Below are positions 4,858 to 10,776 of a stretch of 24,352 bases of DNA, piece after piece. Numbering within the stretch: position 1 is the stretch's first letter; the number at the start of each line of letters is the position of its first letter. The stretch is taken from positions 1-24,352 of the forward strand of contig JBDLIL010000008.1 of the NCBI GenBank assembly GCA_039714855.1, read 5' to 3'. The position numbers and the translations under genes were made by a program. The notes below the pieces were generated by a model, which was not told the DNA's origin, ran no database searches, and saw nothing but the letters and a program-made list of their open reading frames with translations. The stretch comes from JBDLIL01 sp039714855. GTDB lineage: Bacteria > Patescibacteriota > Microgenomatia > UBA1400 > PJMF01.

Positions 4858-5094
4858 TCAATCCAAGCAATCAAATTCTGTCCTATTCTCTGGTTCTTTT
4901 CGCCAGCGCTTTTTACCAAAGTGCACCCAATAATTACATCCGTGTGAGAAAATAGCAAAATCTTGAGCTACTTTAGTAGCTTTCTTGAGTGTTTTATATT
5001 TACCAATTATGTTAATTAGCTCATGATTGTCAGCATTTCTATGAGTGACTTTGTAATTACCTAGATTGACATGGACGTAGCAATTGCGATACAT
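4858..5094 (-). CDS. Hypothetical small protein
   Basis: I do not recognise this protein. From the ATG at 5092-5094 it is 78 residues, starting MYRNCYVHVNLGNYKV, with four Cys and many aromatic residues and no membrane segment or signal peptide. The frame can be extended by 20 residues to 5154, but the extension would be hydrophobic, AT-rich and would overlap the divergent gene at 5144, so the shorter start is preferred. The segment SHGCNYWVHFGKKRWRK is the most distinctive. The strong terminator at 4704-4726 lies downstream. Coding status is likely but not certain. Confidence 0.5.
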   Translation of the reverse strand: MYRNCYVHVNLGNYKVTHRNADNHELINIIGKYKTLKKATKVAQDFAIFSHGCNYWVHFGKKRWRKEPENRTEFDCLD

Positions 5095-5143
5095 ATACAA
5101 ATATATTATACTAAATTCTATATAAATTGTAGTACAAAACTGT

Positions 5144-5350
5144 ATGAAATTCACTCAAGTAGAATTAGCTGGATCTGGGAAAACAAGATATGTTTTTGCT
5201 CTGGGTAAAAAAGAAGCTGAAATATTGCTAGGCTTACTTGAGAAAGCATACAGATTTACTCCCAAGACTACTGAAACAAGTATTGTTTGTTCTCATATTG
5301 GCAATATGTTGAAAGAGATAAGGAATGCTAGGGGTTTTATTAGGAGTTAG
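5144..5350 (+). CDS. Hypothetical small protein
   Basis: This is the only plus-strand gene in the island that I can support. The 68-residue product starts MKFTQVELAGSGKTRYVFAL and continues into a helix KKEAEILLGLLEKAYRFTP, then ETSIVCSHIGNMLKEIRNA. The mixed strand-helix pattern and sensible codon use suggest a real protein; it reminds me of short proteins found in phages and mobile regions, without a family name that I can give. It is divergent from the 4858-5094 gene across about 50 AT-rich bases. No Shine-Dalgarno site is present; TATAAA lies about 25 nt upstream of the ATG. Confidence 0.55.
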   Translation: MKFTQVELAGSGKTRYVFALGKKEAEILLGLLEKAYRFTPKTTETSIVCSHIGNMLKEIRNARGFIRS

Positions 5351-5362
5351 AAATTTTTAATT

Positions 5363-5707
5363 CTAAACAGAAAAAATTTGCTTGAGCTTTGATTTTACTT
5401 GAAGAATATTTTTATTTGGTAGTTTTCCTAGTAAGTGAGAAATCGAATCTAAATCAACAGTAATTAATTGATCTAGCTTGATAATAGAATTCTTCTTAAG
5501 ACCAGTGCTGGGGAAATTGCTTGAATTCTTTTTAAGTAAAAGATGGTTTTCTGTTTCTAATTGAGTTTGAGAACTAATCATAGCAATAATGACTAAGTCA
5601 TGAGGCTTGATGGTTTTGGTGAGTATTAGTCCGGGGCGAAGTTTTGATTGAGTGTAATCATCAGCAAAGGGAAAATAAAGCGTAACTATTTCGTATTGAT
5701 GACTCAT
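5363..5707 (-). CDS. MazF/PemK-like toxin
   Basis: This 114-residue protein has the marks of the MazF/PemK/CcdB-like fold: EIVTLYFPFADDYTQSKLRPGLIL at residues 6-29, where RPGLIL is the usual central strand, then DLVIIAMISSQ and the segment SIIKLDQLITVDLDSISHLLGKL. Members cut mRNA at short motifs. The Gly and Pro of the classical N-terminal GEIWxVDFxP motif are replaced, so it belongs to a divergent branch seen in many small TA loci. It follows the antitoxin gene by 2 nt in the usual order and would be translated by coupling. Confidence 0.8.
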   Translation of the reverse strand: MSHQYEIVTLYFPFADDYTQSKLRPGLILTKTIKPHDLVIIAMISSQTQLETENHLLLKKNSSNFPSTGLKKNSIIKLDQLITVDLDSISHLLGKLPNKNILQVKSKLKQIFSV

Positions 5708-5709
5708 GA

Positions 5710-5973
5710 TTATTTTTTAAATGGCTTACCATCAGCTTCGGTATAAATATCCTGAGATTCATCATTGAGTTCAAAAATGTCTGCGTCAGCTAGTGTTAAT
5801 AGACTACCAGATCTGTCAGTTTTTGGATAAGCATTCTTCACAATTATCTTCCTTTCCAATTCTGCTAAGGCCATTTTGAGAATTTCAGACCTACTCATAG
5901 GTTTATAAACCTTCTCTAGATTAGAAAAAGTATTCTCTAGCTGATTATTAATGGTTAATCTTACTGTGGGCAT
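5710..5973 (-). CDS. Ribbon-helix-helix antitoxin of the MazF-like toxin
   Basis: This 87-residue protein opens with a short beta strand, TVRLTINNQLE, followed by helices with SRSEILKMALAELERKI, the pattern of a MetJ/Arc-type ribbon-helix-helix DNA-binding domain. The rest (from about residue 50) is acidic and likely unfolded, ending DIYTEADGKPFKK, as expected for the toxin-binding tail. It precedes the MazF-like toxin. Three repeats spaced exactly 10 bp apart in its promoter are the probable operator. Transcription is predicted to start about 2 nt before the ATG, so the message is leaderless. Confidence 0.75.
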   Translation of the reverse strand: MPTVRLTINNQLENTFSNLEKVYKPMSRSEILKMALAELERKIIVKNAYPKTDRSGSLLTLADADIFELNDESQDIYTEADGKPFKK

Positions 5974-5977
5974 ATGA

Positions 5978-6002
5978 GGATAGTATGGGATAGTTGGGGA
6001 TA
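5978..6002. promoter_or_regulatory. Three GGATA operator repeats at 10-bp spacing
   Basis: GGATA starts at 5978, 5988 and 5998. A period of one helical turn puts all three on the same DNA face. They fill the -10 to -35 spacer of the promoter of the MazEF-like operon, the expected target of the ribbon-helix-helix antitoxin. Confidence 0.7.
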
Positions 6003-6010
6003 CTTGTCAA
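5982..6010 (-). promoter_or_regulatory. Promoter of the MazEF-like operon
   Basis: TTGACA (6005-6010 on the minus strand) and CATACT (5982-5987) are 17 nt apart. The predicted start is near 5975, next to the ATG at 5971-5973. Confidence 0.7.
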
Positions 6011-6020
6011 GTTGTAAACA

Positions 6021-6126
6021 AAAAAAACCGCGCCTTCCTTTTGGACAGGCGCGAGCTTTAGCTCCAGCTCAATAATTGTGCTAGGCTTTGCGCCTACAAT
6101 TTAAAGATTATTGAACGCGGTTTTTT
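6021..6126. terminator. Branched, cloverleaf-like bidirectional terminator
   Basis: An outer stem AAAAAACCGCG (6022-6032) / CGCGGTTTTTT (6116-6126) encloses three hairpins: GCGCCT-TCC/GGA-AGGCGC (6030-6052), GAGC/GCTC (6053-6064), and CAATAAT/ATTATTG (6070-6113) with an inner TAGGC/GCCTA stem. Both strands end in T-runs. The stop codon of the 6108-6479 gene lies inside it. The first hairpin shares three bases with the outer stem, so the two may compete. Confidence 0.65.
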
Positions 6127-6479
6127 ATTTTTCTAATAGCAACGGCACTGCCAGTAACTAAAGTACTAGCTACGGCCATTAAGCCTTGAGTATCAAGACC
6201 GGTGTCAACCACGTCGTGAACTCTGATAGCTGTACCATCTGAGCGGTAAACCACTCTGGTGGCACCCAAGACCTGGCGTTGGTTACCACTAGCAGAAGCT
6301 TCACTAGAAGCATCTACATCGCAAGTACCCTGACCATAAGCTCCAAATTCACATCTTACTTCTACGTCACTATTGCTAGAGACATCCAAGTCCTGAGACT
6401 GTTCAGCCGCCATAACAGTAGTAGCAGAAAGAGCAAAAAGAGCTGTTGCTACAGAAGCGATTTTGAAAGTATTTCTCAT
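6108..6479 (-). CDS. Small secreted or surface protein with C-terminal anchor
   Basis: From the ATG at 6477-6479, chosen because AAGGAAG lies 4 nt upstream, the protein has 123 residues. It begins MRNTFKIASVATALFALSA with a likely cut after VMAA. The mature part is acidic and Ser-rich, with two Cys (VRCEFGAYGQGTCDV) that may form a disulphide. The end reads HDVVDTGLDT, then a hydrophobic stretch LMAVASTLVTGSAVAI and a basic tail RKIKNR. Motif, membrane helix and positive tail in that order resemble a surface sorting signal, but the motif is not LPXTG and no sortase is in the window. It has its own promoter and terminator, so it is transcribed alone. Its family is not known to me. Confidence 0.7.
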   Translation of the reverse strand: MRNTFKIASVATALFALSATTVMAAEQSQDLDVSSNSDVEVRCEFGAYGQGTCDVDASSEASASGNQRQVLGATRVVYRSDGTAIRVHDVVDTGLDTQGLMAVASTLVTGSAVAIRKIKNRVQ

Positions 6480-6533
6480 TGCTTCCTTTGTATGTGCACT
6501 CATTTGATGCACAAATATTACTAATGAAACAGA

Positions 6534-6562
6534 ATAATACTATAAGGATGTCCTATTGTCAA
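6534..6562 (-). promoter_or_regulatory. Strong promoter of the small secreted protein gene
   Basis: TTGACA (6557-6562) and TATTAT (6534-6539) are 17 nt apart on the minus strand. Predicted start is near 6527, giving a leader of about 48 nt with a small GTGCA/TGCAC hairpin at 6494-6512 before the ribosome binding site. Confidence 0.8.
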
Positions 6563-6591
6563 GCTTATAAGGACGTTATCATCTTGCGAAC

Positions 6592-7797
6592 TTAATAATT
6601 TACATGGAGATAATAAGTACTGAAGCCATCATCTTTGTGTTCTACCTTTACATAACGCAGCAGGCCGCCTCCACAAGGAATAGAGCCTCTATAAAGCTTA
6701 CCCGATTTAACAGCCTTGATCTTGTAGTTGCCACTAGATTTGCTGAGTAAGTCTATGCCTGTGTGGGGAGCGCCGCCATAAGCTCTTTTGACGCTAGCAT
6801 ACCAAGTCATGCCATAGCCTTGAGTAATCCTAGCAGCATTTTCCACAGGCCAATCCCAAGCACCAGAAAAACTAAAGTTTCCATCTGGGTTATTATTCCA
6901 AATGATGTCGGTGCTTTTTAGATGTTCAGCCGGATTTCTGTGTGAGCCGTCTTTTACCACCTCAAAATGCAAGTGTGTGCCAGTAGAGCAAGCTGAAGCG
7001 CCAGCAATAATAGAAGCGATTTTATCTCCCTGATTAATATCACCTACTTGAGATTCGGCTCCTTTGCCGGCGATAATAGATTGAATAGCTTCCAGCTCTG
7101 CTAGGGTTTTGGCCAATTCTTGTTGATATCTGGCTTCGCTATGCTTTGTTTCCACCAGCAAAACTTCTTGGCCATACTTTTGATTGTCTAGTTGTGTTTT
7201 TTGAGCTGAAAGCTGGGTTTGTTTGGCAGCTTCCTCTGTTTGTTTTTCTTCTTTTAGTTGTTTTTGGGCGTCATAATCCAAGCGCTGTTCTTCAGCCCTT
7301 TTGAGTAGCTGCGAGACATGTTGCTGGGCTTTTTTCAAATATTTCATTTGGGAAAATAATTGAGTTAAAGATGGTGAGAGTAGGCTTAACTGCAACTCTG
7401 AAGAGCGACGGCGCTTATAATCTTCTTGAATTCTTTTTATCAAAATAGTTGATAGTTCATCCAGGGATATTTCTAACCCTGCCAGGCGATCTGACAATTC
7501 TGACAACTCTCTATTTAGTTGTCTTAGCTCTGCCTCTGTTTTCTCAATTTCTAGCTCTTGAACAAAGATTTGATTTTCTAAAATACTAATTGTATTAGCC
7601 AAGGTAATCTGCTGATCTCTGGTTTCTGAAATCTTTCCTTCCCAACAAGATTGTTTATTTTTAATACAATTTAAATAATCATCTTCGCTCTGAGTTTCTT
7701 TGGAGCAGGAAATATTAGCGCAATCTTGAGCGAAAGCTGAAGTTGAAAAGAAGAGTAATAAAAATAGGCTAATAAATACTTTTTTTATTTTTGTCAT
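6592..7797 (-). CDS. Secreted coiled-coil M23 (LytM) peptidoglycan hydrolase, domain permuted
   Basis: The 401-residue protein has a signal peptide (1-23, cut after AFA), a coiled coil from about 55 to 250, and an M23 metallopeptidase domain. It directly follows ftsX (TAA then ATG with no gap), so it is likely the FtsEX-activated hydrolase or activator, like EnvC, PcsB or CwlO. In usual M23 domains the HxxxD zinc motif comes first and HxH last. Here the HxH motif (THLHFEV, His275 and His277), with its leading GDKIASIIAGAS, comes first, and the HTGID motif (His345, Asp349), with GSIPCGGG and STYYLHV, follows and ends the protein. All zinc ligands are present, so activity is plausible. The ends of the two halves fit a circular permutation at the loop after YLHV. 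I recall similar order in other CPR proteins but cannot verify it. Confidence 0.85.
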   Translation of the reverse strand: MTKIKKVFISLFLLLFFSTSAFAQDCANISCSKETQSEDDYLNCIKNKQSCWEGKISETRDQQITLANTISILENQIFVQELEIEKTEAELRQLNRELSELSDRLAGLEISLDELSTILIKRIQEDYKRRRSSELQLSLLSPSLTQLFSQMKYLKKAQQHVSQLLKRAEEQRLDYDAQKQLKEEKQTEEAAKQTQLSAQKTQLDNQKYGQEVLLVETKHSEARYQQELAKTLAELEAIQSIIAGKGAESQVGDINQGDKIASIIAGASACSTGTHLHFEVVKDGSHRNPAEHLKSTDIIWNNNPDGNFSFSGAWDWPVENAARITQGYGMTWYASVKRAYGGAPHTGIDLLSKSSGNYKIKAVKSGKLYRGSIPCGGGLLRYVKVEHKDDGFSTYYLHVNY

Positions 7798-8667
7798 TTA
7801 CCGCCTCATCATTCTTCTGACAGATGCGCTACTAGCAAAGGCTCCCAAGAATATTCCAATAATGCTTCCAATGCCGAGTTGAATCGCAAATAATCCCATG
7901 GGGATGGGGAATAGAGGCACAGGCGAAATAAAGTCTTTTAGCCATGGCGTGAGATAGAGTATTCCTGTCAAAGATATTGTCCAACCCAAAAGTGAGCCAA
8001 AAATTCCGTAAACTATCCCTTCCATAATAAAAGGGGCACTTACAAACCAGTTGCTAGCTCCCAGGATATGCATGATAGAAATAGCTTGTCTTTTAGCGGT
8101 TACCTTCATGCCAGTGATTACTAGTATTATTAATAAAGAACTAATACTCAGAGTGCCAATAGCGGCCAAGCCAATCCAGCGTAAATTTTGCGTCCATGTC
8201 TTGAGAGAATCTAAAATATCTTGCTGCAATACCACCTCTTCTATACCTTCAAGATTTGCTAGATCTTTTTCAATTTTTTCCAGTGATTCCAAATCTGCGC
8301 CGGCTACTTCTATGCTGGCGGGCAAAATGTCAGCACTTACCAAATCTAGTAGCAGAGGGTCATCTTTATTTTCTTTTTTATATAGTTTCAGAGCTTCTTC
8401 TTTGTTTATTAGGGTTACTTGAGTTACATACTCTTTATTTTCCATATTTTTTACAGCTTGATCTGCTGTTACAGATTCAGCATCTAGGTCAAAAAATGCA
8501 ATTACCTGTGGTCTGGTTTCAAAAAATTGGATAATTTTGTGGGTAGTGAAAGCAAAAAATGAGAAGCTGTAGGCAACAAAAAAGGTTAGACTCACCATCA
8601 GAATGGCACTCAAGGATTGGTAGGGAGTGCGGCGCATGGTGGTTAGGGCAGTACTAAGTGATTTCAT
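7798..8667 (-). CDS. ftsX: Cell division protein FtsX
   Basis: FtsX is the membrane subunit of the FtsEX ABC-type complex that transmits ATP hydrolysis in the cytoplasm to a cell-wall hydrolase outside. The protein has an N-terminal membrane segment (about residues 17-40), an extracytoplasmic domain of about 120 residues (including VIAFFDLDAESVTADQ and LPASIEVAGADLESLEKIEK), and three C-terminal membrane helices. I chose the start at 8665-8667 (MKSLSTALTT) because it matches the usual N-terminus and begins 4 nt after the ftsE stop. The alternative ATG at 8695-8697 overlaps ftsE and lies inside a palindromic repeat. The gene ends immediately before the M23 hydrolase gene. Confidence 0.9.
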   Translation of the reverse strand: MKSLSTALTTMRRTPYQSLSAILMVSLTFFVAYSFSFFAFTTHKIIQFFETRPQVIAFFDLDAESVTADQAVKNMENKEYVTQVTLINKEEALKLYKKENKDDPLLLDLVSADILPASIEVAGADLESLEKIEKDLANLEGIEEVVLQQDILDSLKTWTQNLRWIGLAAIGTLSISSLLIILVITGMKVTAKRQAISIMHILGASNWFVSAPFIMEGIVYGIFGSLLGWTISLTGILYLTPWLKDFISPVPLFPIPMGLFAIQLGIGSIIGIFLGAFASSASVRRMMRR

Positions 8668-8671
8668 AAAT

Positions 8672-9664
8672 TTAGGACTTTTTTTGTTTGTTGTCATCCC
8701 GCCCGTCCGCCTTTGGCGGAAGCATAGCCGAGGGATCTACCTTATTTTTTTTGTCTTTCTTGCTTTGTTTGGTTTCAGACTCGGCAGTTTCTTCAAGGAT
8801 TTCCAAAGCCTCTTCTTTGCTGATTTTGTCTTTCGAAGCTTTGGCAAGGGAGGATTTCTTGCCAAATGGGAATCTAATCTTTGGCAAAGTAATTCTAGGC
8901 TTTTTCCCAGAGACGCGATTAATCACGTCTTCATTCTTTTTACTTTTCTTGTCTTTGTTCTTAATCTCAATAGGTTTATTTTTCTCGTCTTTAGGTTTTC
9001 CACCAGTATCTTCCATAATCTTGCCATCTTCTAGATGTATGCGTCTGGCTTTTTTAAACTGATCAAGTAAGCCTTGATCATGAGTGGCTACTAAAATAGT
9101 GGTGCCCAGATCATTTATTTTCTTTAATAGCTTAATAATAGAAAGTGAGTTTTTGGGATCGAGATTTCCCGTAGGTTCATCAGCAAAAATCATGGCTGGT
9201 GCACTGGCTAGAGCTCTAGCAATACTAATTCTTTGAGCTTCACCACCAGAAAGTTGGCTGGGAAAAAGAAAAGCTTTATCAGTTAAATTAACCAATTTGA
9301 GAAGATCGGTGACCCTTTGTTCTATGTTTGCCTGCTTATCTCCAGCTATCTCCAAGGCAAGGGCAATGTTTTCCCAGGCATTTAACTCATGTAATAATTT
9401 GTAATCTTGAAAAACTACCCCCACCTGACGTTTGTGATTATATAAATCTTTACTTTTTAGTTCAGAAATATTATTTTTTTGGAACAAGATTTCTCCTCTG
9501 CTCGTCTGAGTGTTTCTAGTTAATAGTTTCATCAGAGTAGTTTTTCCAGCTCCTGATGGCCCAGTAAGAAAAACAAACTCACCTTTATCTATCACAAAAG
9601 AAACATCATTTAGAGCAGGACTGCCAGTGGGGAATGATTTAATAACAGATCGAAAAGCAAGCAT
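8672..9664 (-). CDS. ftsE: Cell division ATP-binding protein FtsE with long charged tail
   Basis: The first 218 residues are a complete FtsE: MLAFRSVIKSFPTG, Walker A GPSGAGKT (35-42), Q-loop VVFQDYK, signature LSGGEAQ (138-144), Walker B and D-loop MIFADEPTGNLD (158-169), and the switch His195. It powers FtsX in division. Family members are about 220-230 residues; this one has some 110 more, a Lys/Glu-rich, low-complexity tail. Two parts of the tail are encoded by palindromic repeats: residues 271-279 (SSLAKASKD, element 8829-8854) and residues 309-324 (VDPSAMLPPKADGRDD, repeat 8693-8737). The tail is thus at least partly made of inserted repeat DNA. It should be cytoplasmic and disordered. 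Confidence 0.93.
   Translation of the reverse strand: MLAFRSVIKSFPTGSPALNDVSFVIDKGEFVFLTGPSGAGKTTLMKLLTRNTQTSRGEILFQKNNISELKSKDLYNHKRQVGVVFQDYKLLHELNAWENIALALEIAGDKQANIEQRVTDLLKLVNLTDKAFLFPSQLSGGEAQRISIARALASAPAMIFADEPTGNLDPKNSLSIIKLLKKINDLGTTILVATHDQGLLDQFKKARRIHLEDGKIMEDTGGKPKDEKNKPIEIKNKDKKSKKNEDVINRVSGKKPRITLPKIRFPFGKKSSLAKASKDKISKEEALEILEETAESETKQSKKDKKNKVDPSAMLPPKADGRDDNKQKKS
8693..8737. repeat. Composite palindromic repeat encoding the end of FtsE
   Basis: A 15-nt palindrome TCCGCCTTTGGCGGA (8706-8720) sits between GTCATCCCGC and CCGAGGGAT, whose ATCCC and GGGAT ends are also inverted. The same parts occur at 3208-3225 and, as the 15-nt type, at 16375-16404 and 21548-21560. Here the repeat is translated as part of FtsE and also supplies the upstream alternative ftsX start. 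Confidence 0.75.
8829..8854. repeat. 26-nt palindromic element, copy 3, in frame in ftsE
   Basis: On the minus strand it reads TCCTCCCTTGCCAAAGCTTC and ends GAAAGA, matching the layout of copies 1 and 2. It is translated within the FtsE tail as SSLAKASKD. Confidence 0.65.
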
Positions 9665-9697
9665 GCAAGTAGTCTAACATTTAATTATCGTTGGAGA

Positions 9698-10078
9698 CTA
9701 GAGTCTAGAATGAGTTGTTTCTTCGAGAGAAGAAATTCTTAATTCATGCTTATCAAGCTTATTTGAATTGCGCAAAATTTGATGAGGAACAAGTACTTGA
9801 TCTTCTCTAATAGCTTGAAGTTCTCCTATTACTTGAGCATTATTATTTCTAATTTCTTTTATGTCTTTATTTACTTTTTTGAATTGTTTGTCTACTTGCT
9901 TAAACCTTTTATCTACCTGTCTAAACCTTTTATCTACTTGTTCAAATCTTTTGTCTACCTGTTCAAACCTTCTATCTATCTGATCAAAGCGCTCATAAGC
10001 CTTATCAAACATTTCAGCAATTCCAAGCATCAGCATTTTGCCAAACTCAGTTAAGTCTTTGTGAGTGACATTAGACAT
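9698..10078 (-). CDS. Coiled-coil protein with perfect heptad repeats
   Basis: This 126-residue protein has no recognised domain. Residues 31-72 are six tandem 7-residue units of the form F(E/K/R)QVDKR, with Phe and Val at the a/d-like positions, so it should form a long coiled coil. A short helix precedes (FGKMLMLGIAEMFDKAYE) and a further helical part with ELQAIREDQVL follows. The repeat is seen in the DNA as near-identical 21-bp units at about 9863-9988, which should make its length variable by slippage. It is between ftsE and the 10139-10720 gene but has no obvious link to division. It has no signal peptide or membrane segment. No ribosome binding site is clear. Confidence 0.7.
   Translation of the reverse strand: MSNVTHKDLTEFGKMLMLGIAEMFDKAYERFDQIDRRFEQVDKRFEQVDKRFRQVDKRFKQVDKQFKKVNKDIKEIRNNNAQVIGELQAIREDQVLVPHQILRNSNKLDKHELRISSLEETTHSRL
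9863..9988. repeat. Tandem 21-bp repeats within the coiled-coil gene
   Basis: Six units of 21 bp encode the heptads FDQIDRR, FEQVDKR, FEQVDKR, FRQVDKR, FKQVDKQ and FKKVNKD. The inner units are nearly identical in DNA; the outer ones have drifted. Confidence 0.8.
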
Positions 10079-10138
10079 AAGTCTAAGTCTAACAATAAAA
10101 AATCAAAAGTAAATGAGTATGGAATATATCAAAGTATC

Positions 10139-10720
10139 TTATTCTTCACTAGGAATTTGAGCATCTAGCTGGATAACTTCTACCCGGCCCACGTCCATGA
10201 GCCAACCAGCTTTTTGGGCTTTAAAAGTTTCTCCCCAGACCTTAACTTCCATGTCAGCTAGCTTGTCTAGATCTGTGACGGAAGAAGTTAGATACACGGT
10301 TTGACTATCGCCACCAGGTCTAAGGAGTTTATGAGAACCCTCTCCATCAAGACCACCCTTTTCCAGATATCCTTGAGCATCATCTTTGAAGGTTTCTGTA
10401 TCAGCTGATCCAAACACATCTCCAACACTAACATTTTCTCCAGCTACTTGACTTATAGGTGAGGCTCCGCCGCCAGAATCAAGAGAATCTTTATTTTGTA
10501 GACGATGTGTTACAAACCCTGTCATGATTCCGGCTAATACAGCTATAGTAATAATAGCAGCGCTAGCAATTTTGATATTTTTTGGCATGAGACCTTCCTG
10601 TTTTGTATCTAGATCATGTAAGATTTCTCTTGTGGCAGGTTGATCATTTTCACTCTCTTTGTTTATTTCGTCAATAGGAGGAACTGGAGTTTGGGTTTTT
10701 GGATTTGTTTTTTTGGGCAT
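10139..10720 (-). CDS. Single-pass membrane protein of unknown function
   Basis: This 193-residue protein has a hydrophilic, Pro-rich N-terminus of about 48 residues (cytoplasmic by charge), one membrane helix (IASAAIITIAVLAGIMTGFV, about 51-70), and an outer domain. The outer part has a Gly-rich acidic linker and a small beta-rich domain with QTVYLTSSVTDLDKLADMEV and KVWGETFKAQKAGWLMDVGR. The last segment recalls an OB-like fold, but I cannot assign a family. Proteins of this build are common in CPR genomes. It follows prfB by 56 nt and probably shares its transcript. Confidence 0.7.
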   Translation of the reverse strand: MPKKTNPKTQTPVPPIDEINKESENDQPATREILHDLDTKQEGLMPKNIKIASAAIITIAVLAGIMTGFVTHRLQNKDSLDSGGGASPISQVAGENVSVGDVFGSADTETFKDDAQGYLEKGGLDGEGSHKLLRPGGDSQTVYLTSSVTDLDKLADMEVKVWGETFKAQKAGWLMDVGRVEVIQLDAQIPSEE

Positions 10721-10776
10721 ATTATCTTAAGTATACAAGCTAATAAGTTCTCTAGTACACTAGTAAACTTGTATAT

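Noticed and set aside
4674..4958. Minus-strand 94-codon frame
   Set aside because: It is read straight through the hairpin repeat and the strong palindrome and overlaps a better candidate gene, so it is most likely non-coding.
8668..8697. Longer ftsX start at 8697
   Set aside because: It lies within the end of ftsE and partly within a palindromic repeat, and adds ten residues unlike known FtsX N-termini. It remains possible.
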